DNA of 64,000 bases from Gordionus sp. m RMFG-2023 (GCF_954871325.1 NC_088776.1:2673985-2737984), one strand, 5' to 3'. Positions 11,766-25,197 are shown, numbered from the stretch's first letter. Notes: a model not told the origin generated them from the letters alone. Translations and numbers: made by a program.

Positions 11766-14700
11766 ATATTTTTAAATTACGTATATATGTTTTACTTTTA
11801 ACGTTCAATGTATTATTTTAGTGATATAGTTTTATATAAATCTATGATGAAAATAAATTAATTTACATTTGAAAAAAAAATTATCAGAAAATATTATCAA
11901 AATATACCATAATTTAAAAAATGAAGTGACCAATTCTGAAATAATAGAATTAGAGTTAAAATAAATTTTTTCTTTGGAAATCTAGGACATAAATTACCAT
12001 ATTTATAAAATATTTATAATAAATTAGAGGAGTTATTGAAATGACAATATAATTGGAAATATTTAAATTTCTGTTCTAATCCATCTTCATAATATAGTGA
12101 CAGACCAGCATTAAATTGGTGTTTAAAAGGTATTGAACCTTTAAAATGGTTAAAAATTTTAGCTATCTTAGATTAAACGATATAATAAGTTGTGTCTTAT
12201 TATATCTTAAAATATATATATATATTATTTCTTACCATCGAGATCTTTATGAATTTATTTAGATATATATTATAATGGTTTAGATGGTTTAATGTACTAT
12301 TTAAAAATATATAGTATATATGAAGATTTCCAATATCTTGTCTAAAAAGGATTCTATTGAATGATTATATATATAAAATTTAATTTTATCACCGTCATAT
12401 TTTCGAGGTTGGGCATCATCTATAAATTAATAACATTTTAACTTTCGCATTGTTATGATAAATGGGCTCGTATTGTTATGAAAAATAAAATATGACAAAA
12501 AGTTATTGATAAAATTTTTTATTTGAAATAAATATTATAGAATTCTATAATTTAATTATTATTTCGTTGAGCTAAAAAAATATTATAAATATATCTTTAA
12601 GCTTAGTTATTCCTAAAAAGAAGTGGCTTTAACCCGTAATTAATGAGATATTTAAAAATATCAGAAGGCAGAATTTGAATCCTAAAGAATAATTGACTCT
12701 TATCAAGAGGCTAATAAATAATGAATAATATATTTTAGTAAATAAAATTTTTATTTCTAAATAATGATAATACTAATTTAATATACCAAAAAAACTGATT
12801 TATTTAAAAAAAATTGTAAATTTATAAATTACTTGAGGTTCCTTGGAATATAAATAAAATAATGCATATAAAAGTATAATTTATAAATTAAAAAAATATA
12901 TATGTATCTAATATATAAGATATAAGATTATCCATGTACTCATGTATTTAGATAATATTTGACAGGTACACTTCTAATATTTTTTGTGGAATGAAGCTAA
13001 TTGCAACTATTCCAATTCTGTAAAAAAAATTCTTATAGACATTCAGGGTATTTTTAGAAATTTCAGAAAATTTTATTAGATTCTTCAGTTTCTGCATAAT
13101 GGTTGTTATTATTAGATATTTAATATATATCTACCACTAGGACGTTTATTCTCCATTAAGTTTATCCCTTTCGGAGTTATGTGATTTTTAAATTCAAAAA
13201 ATTTAATTTGGCAATATTTTTAGTATCACACTTATAAATATCAGATAATTTTGGCTTGTGATTTTTTTTAATTAATAGACAAATTTTTATAAAAAGAAAT
13301 TATTATTGAAGGTAGTTTTAAAAATTCTAACTGCAAAAATATTTGTGAATTTAATTTCTGGAAAATACGATTTTTTAAATAAATCCCTCAGTATATAATT
13401 TAAAATTTAAAGATAACATAATCACACATGGACTCCTTATCTTAATATCAATAATGTCACTAGGAAACACATGGTATCGAACCCCTTAAAATTGTTTTTC
13501 CTTGGAGAAGGGCTGTGACGATCCTGTTTAAAATTACTATATAAATTCATATATTTTTAATAATATTCGTTTATATTAATTGTAATATAATTTTCAAAAT
13601 TATTTAAGATTAAAAATATTTACCCCTTCTGCAACTATACACACTATTTCTACCTATATCTGAAATATTTTTTTTAAAATAAAATGTTATTAAAAAAGAT
13701 TATCTGTAAATAATGGAAATAAATAATAAGAATTAATATCAGCTTGAAAATTACCTGTACATTCTAAGCCTATTTAAAACGATAATTACAATTTAAAATT
13801 TATAATTAATTAATATTAGTATATAATTTTTCATTAGCGCAAAACTTCTTCCGCGAAAATATTAAATTATAAACCTAACCAATGCACCCAGTCTTTCTCG
13901 TGAGTAATGGAAAGTTGAATAAAATATAACTCTAGATCTAAACTAGGGCCCATATCTTATGTTATAATATTAGACATCATTTTCAGATTTTCGAAAAATA
14001 TCCTAATACGGTAAAATAACTTTAGTGAAAAATAATTTGCGCTAATATGATTAGAAAAATACATTCAAAAAAACAGTGAATTAAATTATATCAAAAAAAA
14101 TTTACTCATGTACGTATCTATGAGAAGATTGGATTTTAGTATATATTAAATAAGAAATTAGAAATATGAGTTATATATAAAAGATTGATGTTTCTAGTTA
14201 TATTTTTTACAAAAATCAAAATTACAATCGTTATATCTTGTAGGAACTGTTTTTAACATTATATAAATGGAAAAAAAAATTTATATTGTGAGCGATTCAT
14301 ATAAATAACAAACATAATTAGAGAATTGACTGTATATTTTGACTTTGACAAGCAGTTCATGCTACTTGTATAAAACCTAGGGGCATATTAAATTTTATTA
14401 GTGTTGTTAAAAAGCTCTATTTGGGTCAATTTTAAAAATAATTACCCTGTCTTTCAGCCAAAATAATTTGGTGTAAGTTTTGACTTTGAAATTTAACAAT
14501 AAGAACACCCCAAACCTTTTGTTCTAAGCCCAATATTATCTTAGCTAAAAGAAATCGGGTCGTTTTTAAAATAGATCCTAATCGAACTTTTAAACAACAC
14601 TTTATGTAAATATTTTTAAAATTGTTATTGTCAAATATTTATCACGGTATTGTTTGTGTGTTAAAACGAATTTGTTTAGTAATATTATCTTCCTAATAAT

Positions 14701-17700
14701 TAATTTGATTGAATCCTGGAAAAATCTTTGAAATGAATGCAGGGTATTTTGGCTGTAATCATAGGTAGATTTGTTTTCTTATAAAATAAATCAAATTAAT
14801 TATAATTCTCTATTTTAATCTCTTTTTATCCATTCCCAACTTAATTTAAATGCAGGAATATTATCATTATAATAACTCTTAAAAAATTTTCAATAAAGAG
14901 ATTTAAAAAAATATAATTTATTTTTATAAAATTATAAAGCTTCTATCAATGTCGCTATAAACAAAAAATAAACAAAACGTAAAATCTTAAAAATCATTTA
15001 ATTTTAAAGCGAGTCTATAAATAGTTGTTTTGCCAAATCTCCAACTAATTTATTTATTTCGAAAAAAATATAACTAATTATTAAAATTTAATTGGCTTAG
15101 GCGTGAAATATAATCCCAATTTTTTAATTATATTATAGGCTATATTTGATACCATATTTTGTTTATTCCATAAAGACTGACACTTTTATGGTTAAAATTT
15201 TAAAAATTATTTGAGAGATTATTAAGAACGAGAGACAGAATACTTAATTAAATAATTTTGTTATTGACATTTGCGATGTTTTATTTATTTATTTTTAATT
15301 TCATTTATATTACCAGGGTATCTAATTCATTTTAATAACATTTAAGTTGTGTACAGGGGTATAGCTATAATCCTAATATTTTTAAATAGTTAGTACAGGA
15401 AATTCTGTTGTTACTTTTATCCGATTTATTTCAGTTGCGACCTAATTTTATCTTAAATTAAAGCTAATTTAGTTAACATAATATTAAAAAAAATATTACA
15501 TAAATATCTGAAAACATGTTTATTAACTATATATTATTTAAATATAAACTTTAGGTAAACATATTTTTAAGTCATTTTTTAGTATGAATAATAGAAGTAT
15601 AAAAAAGCAATTTCCCTTTATTACAATTCTTACAAATATTTTCTTAAAAATGTATTTTATGATTAATATTAAAATTATCTTGTAATAAACTAAAGAAATT
15701 ATAATTAGAAAGAAATATAAGAAATATATTTTAAAAAATTGGTGATATCCTTCCTAATGAATATCAATTTAATATTTAATAATAAAAAATGGTAGACAAA
15801 AAAAATATCAAAGTCTAATATAGAAATTTGTAAGCTCTAAGTGTTTTAGAATAAAGGTTAGCTATACCCCAATAAACATTGCATTTTTTTCTCTCCATCT
15901 TAGCACAATATTTGTAACTTATTTTATTAATCACAAAATTAATTTCGCAAGAGATCGGTTTAATTGCATATATTATGGTTATTTAAAAAAAAATTCAAAA
16001 TATTAGCGTGAAGCTTACTTAAATAACACATCCTGCTTACATTGTTAGTTACATCTAAAATATAGAAATTCAAATAAATAGATTGGTTTGATAATTTGAC
16101 TAATATAAATATTTTCTATAAAATAAAAAAATGATAAGTATTGTACTATAAATTAACTTAATCATCTCCCAATTAAAATTATCTTAACATCGAAATCGGT
16201 AAGATCGAGCGCAGTCTTATAAACTTTTTGCATAAAACGTTTTAAATACTAAAACATGATGGATATATAGATATAAACATATTTTTTTAAATTACCAGGG
16301 CAGTCTAAAGTGGCTATTATAAAGAGAATATTTTAGAAATATTTAAATTATTTTATGTTACACAATATAAAATACCATTTTGATTAATCTAAGTTTAGTC
16401 ATTTTTTTTAATTTTAATTTTAAACCTTAAATTTATATTTATTTATATGTCACAATTATTGGTATATTACATTTATTTAAAACCTATTATCAATCTATTC
16501 ACAAAACGGTATTGATTTATTTCGGTTTAATATCTAGGTTACCCTCCATAATGAATGAACAGTTTCAATTATATGATAAAAAAAGAGAACCATTAATGGA
16601 TTGAAGCTGTGACATAGGATTAACCCGCATGGGGGCTACATTTTTTTTTACTGTCGTCCCATATTTATATATTTTTTGGCCGCCCTAGCTTACCTCCGAA
16701 AAAAATTTTTTTTGATTATCTTGTAAGTTTTTTTTTGCCTTTAAAAAAATATAATATTATTTATATAATGTACGTTAAAGTTGAACAAACAATTGGAAGT
16801 ACTTATTTTAAAATCTGAGGCAGTTTTCGATTTTTTATTAGTGTCTAAAGAGTAGTGTTTAATTAGAACATTTTATTGCTATAATCCTTTTGTTAGAAAG
16901 GGAAAAAAAATGACATGACATCATAGAATGGATTATAAATCAACTATGATATAAGGCCTTAAATGGTAAAGTCAGTTAAACTTCTGGAAGTATTAACTCT
17001 GAAACTTATACCGATATTTGTGTGTATCAAGTATATTTTAGAGCTTCAACCCCTTTAGTAGATAGTTCAAAGAAAACGGGCTAATACTAAAAAATGTTAA
17101 AATTGGCAAATAATTAATTTTGCATTTTGATATAACTTTATACTATATATTTTTTTAAAATATCTCTTTTTAAAAAAAAAACCTATGTCATTTGTAAAAC
17201 GTCTTATCTTGCGGATTTGGAACATAATCAACAATTATATAATTTATCATTTTTTTAAAAAAATATTTTAGTACTTTAAAATTATATTTTGTAAAATAAT
17301 TTTATGTTTTATAAAAACATATTTAAATAATAGTTAAACATACAAATTTTTAATTTTAACATTTCGAAAATTTTAAAATGTGAAGGTGACCTAACTTAAA
17401 TAAATCAAGGAATCTTTAGACTTGTATGTGCCAAATCTCGAGGCTGGTATAATAATATTTTAGCCAAAATCTTAAACGGCTGTTTTTAAAAAAAATGATA
17501 CAAATCGGGCCTTTACTAACATTACTTGAGGATAAATATTATATTCTAAGGTCATTATATTTTATTAATCAATGATTAATCTTAAAATTAAATATATTAT
17601 AATATTTGTTTTACTTACCTTTATAAAATAGACTATCTAAATATTTACAGAAAAGAATATTCATTATTTGGCAATATAGGAATACAAAAACTATTGTTGA

Positions 17701-18630
17701 GATTTAATCTATGACGGTTCAAATCCTAAGGTTTTTTTTAGAGGAATCGGTAATTTAAGAGGAAATAAAATGGGGAGTGTTGCATTAAGAGATGCATACC
17801 ATTCAAAAATTTATGCTTGTTGCACAAAGGATAATGCTCAGATGAGGATTAGTTAAATCAAGAAGGGACTAAAGACTAATAAATATTAAGAAACAGGATA
17901 AAATGATTGATGGAAAAGGAGAATTTTTGGTAAAAAGAAATAACATGGCTCGATATAAGAGGAGAAGCCGCCAAAATAAAGCTGTTAGCAAAATATAATT
18001 AATTAAATGAGTACTTCGCAGCACATTAAGGGGTCACTGAACATATAATCTGATTTATTCAATTTATATTATACATTGATATATATATAAATTACAATCC
18101 GATTGTCCACGAATAGTGAGAAAAATAGCCACAGTGAATAGCAAAAAATAATTAAATAGCATATTAAATTTTTTTTTGCTCTTGTAAAATATCAAAAAAA
18201 TTATTTGTAAAGTAATTTTTTTTTGCAATATTAAATATAATTGTTTAATTAAATGAATATATAGATTTTTATATACGACTTGTTTTTGTTATCGAATAAT
18301 TTTTAAATTGACCCTTAAACCTACATTTCTTCAAATTTCTTATTTTTGTTATCATAAAATTTTGAATTGAACTTTGAACTTGTTATTATTTAATTTTTTA
18401 TAATGATTAAACCTATTTACTTTGTACCTTGTTTGCATCTTAATTATTAAAATATTTATTAATCATTTGCGCATTTAGTTTTCGTTTTTCATAAATTTAT
18501 GGAGCAGACTATAAAATCTAATAACTTTTGTCCATTTTTTAATGCCATTAATAGTAAATTATCATTTAAAATTACCATTATATTTAGAATATAAGATATT
18601 GCGATATATTTACTAGTTGGTAAATATGTA
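11766..18630 (+). repeat. Long repeat unit, copy B, inner part
   Basis: AT-rich DNA with no gene. It resumes the unit after the LINE insertion. Region 11880-12170 pairs in reverse with C (about 50040-50330), 12900-13140 with D (about 33240-33470), and 13140-18610 with D (about 23281-32080, excluding its LINE) and C (about 41936-48430). Forward it matches copy A (1-4425). Landmarks include GCGCAAAACTTCTTCCGC near 13838 and TTTCGCAAGAGATCGG near 15942. Homology with C ends near 18610, while homology with D continues inward. Confidence 0.75.
14400..14601. mobile_element. MITE, GTGTTGTTAAAAAGC family (shared site with D)
   Basis: The inverted ends are GTGTTGTTAAAAAGC at 14401 and TTTAAACAACAC ending near 14600. 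An element with the same ends, in reverse, sits at the corresponding point of unit D (30621-30836) with matching flank (AATTTTATTA against TAATAAAAT). It therefore predates the inverted duplication that produced D. A and C show no copy at this position. Confidence 0.65.
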
Positions 18631-19790
18631 AAACAAAATTACTATTAGCCCCCCCCCTAATACATAAGTCTGAAGAATTCCTTCATACTTTTTCAAAAGT
18701 CTTCACAACATAGCGCGCATCTTATGCCATTTCCGGCGCATCACTTATTTTTAATATAGAAATCAACCGATATATCAGTTAATCCACCTTTAAATTACGT
18801 TCATCTCCTTTAATCAGCTGGTCATGAATGATTAAAATCAGTAACTAATCGTAACCTTGGAAGTATCTTATTAGACTAACAATTGAGGTTTGCCTTTGGT
18901 TTACATCTGGAGACATCGTACAGCCACATAATTGCATCATATGCGAATCACCCGTTAATTCAAGGTATACATGACCTCAATTGAATAGATTGTCAAGAGC
19001 GAAAACAGTACCACACATTAATAACCAACGTAATAAATTGCATTTTAACACGCCCCCTTTTTAATCCATCTTGAGCCCACAAATTTATCTCAAGTCATTG
19101 GCTAAAGACCTGACAACCTCACCTTGAGCTCTCAATAAATTACTAATATTGAAATGCACATGCGTCTCTTCATTTCGCTCAAACATCAATAAAGATCTAT
19201 AAATTAAAAAAGTTCAACAACTTCCTATTTATTCCAATAGTGACTTCCACAAACACCCATTTTTGCTATTAACCTATAAGTGTTTTTAAAAAAATCTTGG
19301 CACCATAATCCGGGATTTTACTGAAAGCCGAAGATTTGTTTTTTATAAATTCAAAAAATTTCCCATTTTGGGAACAAAATGATGAAATCAATTTTTATTT
19401 TAATAGTGTTTTAATTTTTTCTTAAATATTGTGATAGAAATTTTTAATAAACAATCTTAAAAGAAAAATTAAAATAACTATTAGAAATTATTAATAAGTA
19501 TGCAAAATATCAAGATGAGTCGACTATATATTTAAGAAATATAGCATTTTAATCATTACCTATTGTAAAAATTCGTAAAAAAAATATATGCTAAATCATA
19601 ATTCAACATATTTTGGCCTAAAGCTTTTATGTATTTAAATAAAAGATTTAGAAGGGGGGGGGGGGGTCTAGCCTTTGTCAATTTATATAATATATTTTCT
19701 TCGTTCCTAAAAGGAAAATTTGGTAGATTTACAATCCCTTCCTTGCCATATCTTTTACACTTAAACTCCCAACTTTAATTTGTATATTTA
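18631..19790 (+). repeat. Inner arm segment found only in B and D (left arm)
   Basis: No open frame of note. It pairs in reverse with about 22126-23280. Shared words include TATACATGACCTCAATTG (18966, reverse at 22921), TTTTAACACG and CCATTTTGGGA. It is less AT-rich than the surroundings between 18660 and 19300 and may be decayed coding sequence, though I cannot identify a protein. It ends in a G13 tract (19654-19666) and about 120 bp of weaker similarity. Confidence 0.6.
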
Positions 19791-20149
19791 TTAATTGATC
19801 TCCTTATATTTATATTTGAAAAAATTGCGAGAAATAAAAATACCAATTTTATTTTATGATCCTTTTCCTGTTTTCAATTACCTATAACATTTAAATGTTT
19901 TAAGCATGTTTTGAGTATGGGGCATAAAATACTTTTCTTCTTCTTATTGTATAAATCTAAGAAAAATTTAGGGGCGTTGGATATCGATTTTGTTGATTTG
20001 TCGTGGAATTCTATATAAAAGTTTTTAAATAGAAATTGAATGAAATAACTGGACTGATAATGTATTATTACTAGTGTAAAAGTAAAGTCAAAATGTATCG
20101 CCGTTACTATCTTCGTTATCTTTTGAACGCCATTCATTATCTTCTTCTA

Positions 20150-20455
20150 GAGGTAACGAGTAACGGTATAGCCTTTCAATTATTTTTTGAATTAATTTTT
20201 TAAAAAAAAATATTAAAAAAGAAAAAAAAACATATTTTATTGTACTATAAAATCATTTTTTTTATTTTTTTAAATATAATAATTTAAGCCGAGTTTTTAA
20301 TTCATATCAACTACCATTCATTCCTTCAATTTTATTTAAAGTTCTTGTTAAATTTTTAGTCGAATGATAATCTAATTAATATACAATCAAAATTCATGTA
20401 ATAATAAGAATATTTTATTATTTATTTTATAAATATTATGTTCATAAGCATTTTC
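20150..20455 (+). repeat. Direct repeat, first copy, at the palindrome centre
   Basis: It shares TACATATTTTATTGTACTATAA-like sequence, TTCATATCAAC, ACCATT and TTCCTTCAATTTTATTT in order with 20728-20960. It opens with GTAACGAGTAACG (20152), the exact reverse complement of CGTTACTCGTTAC at 20730, so the two copies carry this 13-mer in opposite orientation although the rest is direct. Confidence 0.6.
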
Positions 20456-20727
20456 TTCTTTAGATAAAAATGATTTAACCTTTCCCTGGCCCCAATTTAA
20501 AACATATTTTACAAGAAAATTAAGGGAACAAAGTTTACTTGTAAATATAAATTATGTCCCAACGAAAATATTCCAACCTCAATGTCCAGCAGTTCAAACT
20601 TAAAAAAAGCATTGAAGGTAAAAGATGAATTAATATATTATTATTTTAAGCACATTTGTTTATCTAGCAAAAATAATCTTTGAAATTTTTACCATATATA
20701 CCAAAAATTTGATGTATCTTTAATGCA

Positions 20728-20960
20728 AAACGTTACTCGTTACTTTAAATTTTTTCTTAAAAATATTAAAAATACATATTTTATTGTACTATAAATACAA
20801 TAAGCTGATTTAATTCATATCAACCACCATTAATTCCTTCAATTTTATTTTAAGTTCTCGTTAAATTTTGAGTCAAATGATAATATAATTAATGTTCAAT
20901 CAAAATTTGAAGTAAATGTTAATATATTATTCTATTTTATTATTTATTTTAAGAACTTAT
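20728..20960 (+). repeat. Direct repeat, second copy, at the palindrome centre
   Basis: This is the partner of 20150-20455 and opens with CGTTACTCGTTAC. It ends close to where the LINE fragment begins, so the pair may flank or belong to an older insertion. Confidence 0.6.
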
Positions 20961-20966
20961 TTCTTA

Positions 20967-21590
20967 AATCCCACAGTTTTTCACCAATTGAACCAAGGAT
21001 CTGGTTATAAGTTTCTGGAAATCATACCTATCAACCTTGATTTACTGCTTTCCACGGACAAGCTAAGATTTGTTATTGGACAGCGACTCAATTGCTAAAT
21101 TGTTCTACCGTACCAATATAAACATTGTGAAACCAAAGTTGATCGTAAGGGTAGACATTCCCTTGCAGATTTTGTCGAGGCCATTTTCCACTACACACGA
21201 AATGTAATTATATAATATTTTATGTCCTCCGCAGATATTCCATCTAGACTTAAACCAACCGAAGCTCCTGGTTTTGAACTTCACCTGCATTGATCTAAAC
21301 GCACCATCTAACCACTACGTCGATGCTTTCGCAGAATCCTGGTAAATCATTAAATACAGTTTCATAAACACTTCTTTCTTATTCATACCCATCGCCTGCT
21401 CCATTTCCACTACCTTCGGTAATAAAGCTCAATGTTTTTTTTAAAGAATTAGGCAAACGAATTCGTGAAAATCAACTAGACTAAGGAATCCCTTTTCTTA
21501 TGATAAAAACCAGCTACCACCATTAATCGTAACGATCTAGGTTTTCTCCATCGAATAATCTTCCATATCTATGCCTTCTTTCTTCCCTTC
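20967..21590 (+). pseudogene. C-terminal fragment of an RLE-type LINE
   Basis: The frame at 20980-21097 reads GSGYKFLEIIPINLDLLLST then DKLRFVIGQRLNC, which aligns word for word with SGYEWLEALPT and LLLTNDELRIAIGLRLGC of the LINE in unit B. Downstream come KVDRKGRHSLA (near 21140), SADIPSRLKPTEAPG (near 21228), KYSFINTSFLFIPIACS (near 21355) and KELGKRIREN (near 21443), the expected order for the end of this protein family. It is broken by several stops and frame changes, and no RT domain is present. The orientation is plus and it belongs to neither arm. Confidence 0.7.
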
Positions 21591-21790
21591 TTTTTCCTAG
21601 TTGTTCATTTTTTATCCATATATTTTAATATTTTTTACCTTTATTAATTTTATCTTAGAAATAATTAATTATATGCTATTACATTTTGATAACATATTAT
21701 ATCAGCTATGATTCAAATAAAGTAACTATGACGGGAAAAATAAAAATCAAGAATATAACGTAGTATCCAAGGGATCACATTAATATATTT

Positions 21791-23280
21791 AATATTCTTT
21801 TCAATAAAATACAATATTCCTATTAGGGATCTGCATCAGGTCTAATAAACACAACCCGAACCCGAAAAGTTTTGCCGACCCGGCCCGAACCTAAAACTGT
21901 TTTTAAAAAATTTACCGGTCCGGCCCGAATTTATTTAAATGTAGAAATTAATTTTTATAATTACACAAAATAAAAGACATATGTTATATGCCGTCTAGTT
22001 TCTATAGATAAAATCATATATTTTCATTTTACATAAAAAATTCAATATAAAATTGATAAATTTAGATATATTTAAAAAAAAAATTTCCAACAGGGTACAG
22101 TAGGCCCTACTTTTGCAGATCTCTAATTCCTATTATATTAAATTTAAACTGTGTAGTTAATATGATAAATTTAGAAAATTTTGTTTTATTTTATAAATTA
22201 ACAAAAGCCAGACACTCTTCCAAATCTTATTTGAATACATAAAATAATGAAATATTTAAGAGGGCTAGGCCTAAATATATTACATCAAATATTTTTTTTT
22301 TTTGCGAATTTTTACAATTGACTATAATGATATAAAATGTCATATCTTCTAAACTTATAGTCTCGGCCCAATTTCAGATTTTGCATTATTTATTAATGAG
22401 TTCTAATAGTTATTTTTATCTTATTTTTAAGATTGTTTTATAAAAAAATTTTATCATAATATTTAAAACATTATAAAAACACGATTTAAATGAAAACACC
22501 ATTAAAATAAATTGATTTCATAATTTTGTTTCCAAAATGGGAAATTTTTTATTTGAATTATTTGACGTATATAAATAATCTCCGGCTTCGCTTGTAAAAT
22601 ACCGGATTTTAGCACCAATTTTTTAAAATAACTTAGAAGATTAATAGCTAAAATGACCGTTTGCGGAAATAACTGTTGGAATAAATGAAAATTTGTTATG
22701 TTAGAGGATTAATATTGATATTTGAGGTGAATGAAGAGGCCCCTATGTAGTTCCATATTAATGATTTTCCGAGAGCCCAAGGTAAGTTTGTCATACCATT
22801 AGGTCTTTAACTATTGAGATAATTCATGGGATCAAGAATAATTGGAATGTGGACGTGTTAAAATACAATTTTACGTGGGTTATTAATTTATCGCGCTGTT
22901 GCCGCCCATTACAATGTGCAATTGAGGTCATGTATACCCTTTGAACTGACGGGTGATTTGTATTTGATTCAAGATGTGGCAGTAATCTAGACGTAAACCA
23001 ATAAATGGTTCCCAAGTTTACGATTAGGGAGTAATTCTAACCATTCAGGACCACCAGTCAGTCTGCTATTTGATGGATATGAATGAAATGAAATCTAAAG
23101 GTGGATTGAATGATATGGTTTGCAATTACATATAAAAAATATGCCTTGATGTACCAGTAAATGGCATTGGATGAGCTCGGTGTTGTGAAGATTTTTTTTA
23201 AAGGAACTTCTCAAACTAGGTAGAATTAGCTTTGGGGGGAGGGATGGTAGGACTAATAGGGTATTTTGTTTTTATATATT
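21791..23280 (-). repeat. Inner arm segment found only in B and D (right arm)
   Basis: This is the mirror partner of 18631-19790, with the MITE at 21824-22125 inserted. A 63-codon frame on the minus strand (22824-23015) lies in the better conserved part, but its partner segment in the left arm does not keep the frame, so I do not call it a gene. The segment ends at a G-rich run near 23235, the counterpart of the C9 tract at 18649. Confidence 0.55.
21824..22125. mobile_element. hAT-like MITE, CAGAGACCTGC family
   Basis: The ends TAGGGATCTGC and GCAGATCTCTA are inverted repeats, flanked by a perfect 8-bp target duplication ATTCCTAT (21816-21823 and 22126-22133). Subterminal GC-rich blocks (GACCCGGCCCGAAC, and GTAGGCCCTAC) contrast with an AT-rich core. 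There is no coding capacity. The 8-bp duplication points to mobilisation by a hAT transposase. Confidence 0.85.
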
Positions 23281-23936
23281 GACTACTATTTATAAATTAA
23301 ATATATGCCAATATCTCATATTCTAAATATAATGGTGATTTAAAAAAATAAACTTTTAAATGAATTTAATATTTATTGGTATTAAAAAAAGAGACAAAAA
23401 TTACTAGATTTTACAGACTTCTCAATATAAATTTATGAAAAACGAAGACTAAATGCTCAAATGATTCATAAATATTGAAAGGTTAATAATTATGATGCAA
23501 ACAAGGTACAAGTAAATAGGTTTAACTAAAAGTTCAAAGTTCAATTCAAAATTTTATGATAACAAAAATAAGAAATTGAAGAAATTAAAAGTTTAAAGTT
23601 CAAATTTCGATTTAAAGATTAAACTATATACAAAAACAAGTTTTATATAAAAGAACTATCTATTCATTTTATTAAAACAATTAAATTAATTTTTTTGCAA
23701 AAATTTACTTATATAAATAATTTTTTGATATTTTAGAGAGAAAATAAAAACCTAATATGCTATCTAATTATTTCTTGTTAATCATTGTGGCTATTTTTCT
23801 GAAGACTATTCATGGACAATCGAATTGTAATTTATATGTTTATATATATTTCAATGTATGATACAAATTGAGTGGATTAGATTTACAGTGTGGCTCCTAA
23901 ATGTGCTGTGAGGTCTTAATTTTTTTTTTTTTCTCT

Positions 23937-25154
23937 TTAGCTTTCACCTTTTCTGGTGGTAAGCTCCTTCAACATCTCTCTCCACTTTATGTTATTCGTA
24001 CAATCTCTTTTATCTAATTTATACTTCTTTATATTGGCTCTAACTTTATGGCCCCATTGAAGTTTTGGCCTTCCTCTTTTACGTTTGCCCATCACTTCCA
24101 ATCTTTCAACTTTATTTCCTATGTAGTTCATAGGCCTTCTCATTGTGTGCCCATACCACCTAAGTCTGTTTACCATTAACTTAGTCTTAATGGGCACTAC
24201 CTTTAAACTATTTAGTATTCTTGTACTGCGCACCTTATCCTTTCTTGTTACCCGAGCAATCATCCTCAGCATTCTCATCTCCATAGTTTGTAGACTTCTC
24301 TCGTCTGATTCTTTGGTTGGCCATGTTTCCGAACTATATAGAATAGTTGGTTGTACTATGGAACTGTAAATTTTTCCCTTTAATTTGTGTGGGATTCTTT
24401 TGTCAAATAGCACTCCAGATAAAGATCTCCACTTTAACCACCCTTGATTAATCTTATTCTTTATCTCTTTTTCTATAGTGCCGTTTGTTTGTATAGTGGA
24501 GCCCAAATATTTGCAGCTTTCAATTGCGGATATCTGCCAATCATTTATATCAATACTCTCCGTTTCATCTCCTCCTATCACCATATACTCCGTCTTTTCT
24601 CTATTTACTTTTAATCCGTGCGTTTCTAGGATATTTATCCAATTCACTAACCTTTCTTTCATTTCATCCTTGGATTCGGCAAGTATCACAATATCATCTG
24701 CAAATATCATATTCCACGGGACTGTTTGAGGTATAGACTGTGCTAATACATCAATTACTGTAATGAAGAGAAGTGGGCTGAGAGCCGACCCTTGATGAAC
24801 TCCTTCGGCTATTATGAAGCCTGCTGAAGTACCTGTTGTGCTACGGACCATTGTTGTATGTCCCATATACATATCCTCTATTATTCTTATATATTTTTCG
24901 GGAACTTTTTTGTGGCGTAGCGCCCACCAGATAAGTTTTCTTGGGATTCTATCGAAGGCCTTTTCTAGATCGAGAAAGACCATGTGTAGCTTTTTGTTCT
25001 TTTCCCTGTATTTTTCACTCATTTGCCTAATTGCATGGATAGCATCGGTTGTTGATCTTCCAGGCATAAAGCCAAACTGTGTCTCTCCTATTTCGATTAT
25101 ATCTCTTAATCTTTTTTCTATTATTTTTTCGTATAGTTTTAGACAGTGTGACAT
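23937..25154 (-). CDS. LINE reverse transcriptase and C-terminal domain
   Basis: A frame of 405 codons covering RT motifs: QFGFMPGRSTTDAIHAIRQ (about residue 27), VFLDLEKAFDRIPR with the motif A Asp (about 60), EGVHQGSALSPLLF (about 117), WNMIFADDIVILAES with the FADD box (about 147), GLKVNREKTEYMV (about 180) and YLGSTIQTNG (about 215). The C-terminal region holds LYSSETWPTKESDERSLQTM and LRWYGHTMRRP, words common to RTE proteins. All catalytic residues I can check are present. The stop is followed almost at once by the A-rich tail, so the 3' UTR is nearly absent. Confidence 0.9.
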   Translation of the reverse strand: MSHCLKLYEKIIEKRLRDIIEIGETQFGFMPGRSTTDAIHAIRQMSEKYREKNKKLHMVFLDLEKAFDRIPRKLIWWALRHKKVPEKYIRIIEDMYMGHTTMVRSTTGTSAGFIIAEGVHQGSALSPLLFITVIDVLAQSIPQTVPWNMIFADDIVILAESKDEMKERLVNWINILETHGLKVNREKTEYMVIGGDETESIDINDWQISAIESCKYLGSTIQTNGTIEKEIKNKINQGWLKWRSLSGVLFDKRIPHKLKGKIYSSIVQPTILYSSETWPTKESDERSLQTMEMRMLRMIARVTRKDKVRSTRILNSLKVVPIKTKLMVNRLRWYGHTMRRPMNYIGNKVERLEVMGKRKRGRPKLQWGHKVRANIKKYKLDKRDCTNNIKWREMLKELTTRKGES

Positions 25155-25197
25155 TAGTTTTATGCCCCTGTAATTTTGACAATTGTGTGGATCCCCT

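Larger units (their letters stand above)
19791..21790. other. Centre of the palindrome (unpaired spacer)
   Basis: This stretch is not mirrored on the other side of the axis. It contains a pair of direct repeats (20150-20455 and 20728-20960) and the LINE fragment at 20967-21590. The remainder (19791-20149, 20456-20727 and 21591-21790) is AT-rich with nothing recognisable. Confidence 0.5.

Noticed and set aside
22824-23015. A 63-codon minus-strand frame in the right inner arm
   Set aside because: The matching segment of the left arm (near 18900-19060) does not preserve the frame, so there is no sign of coding constraint.
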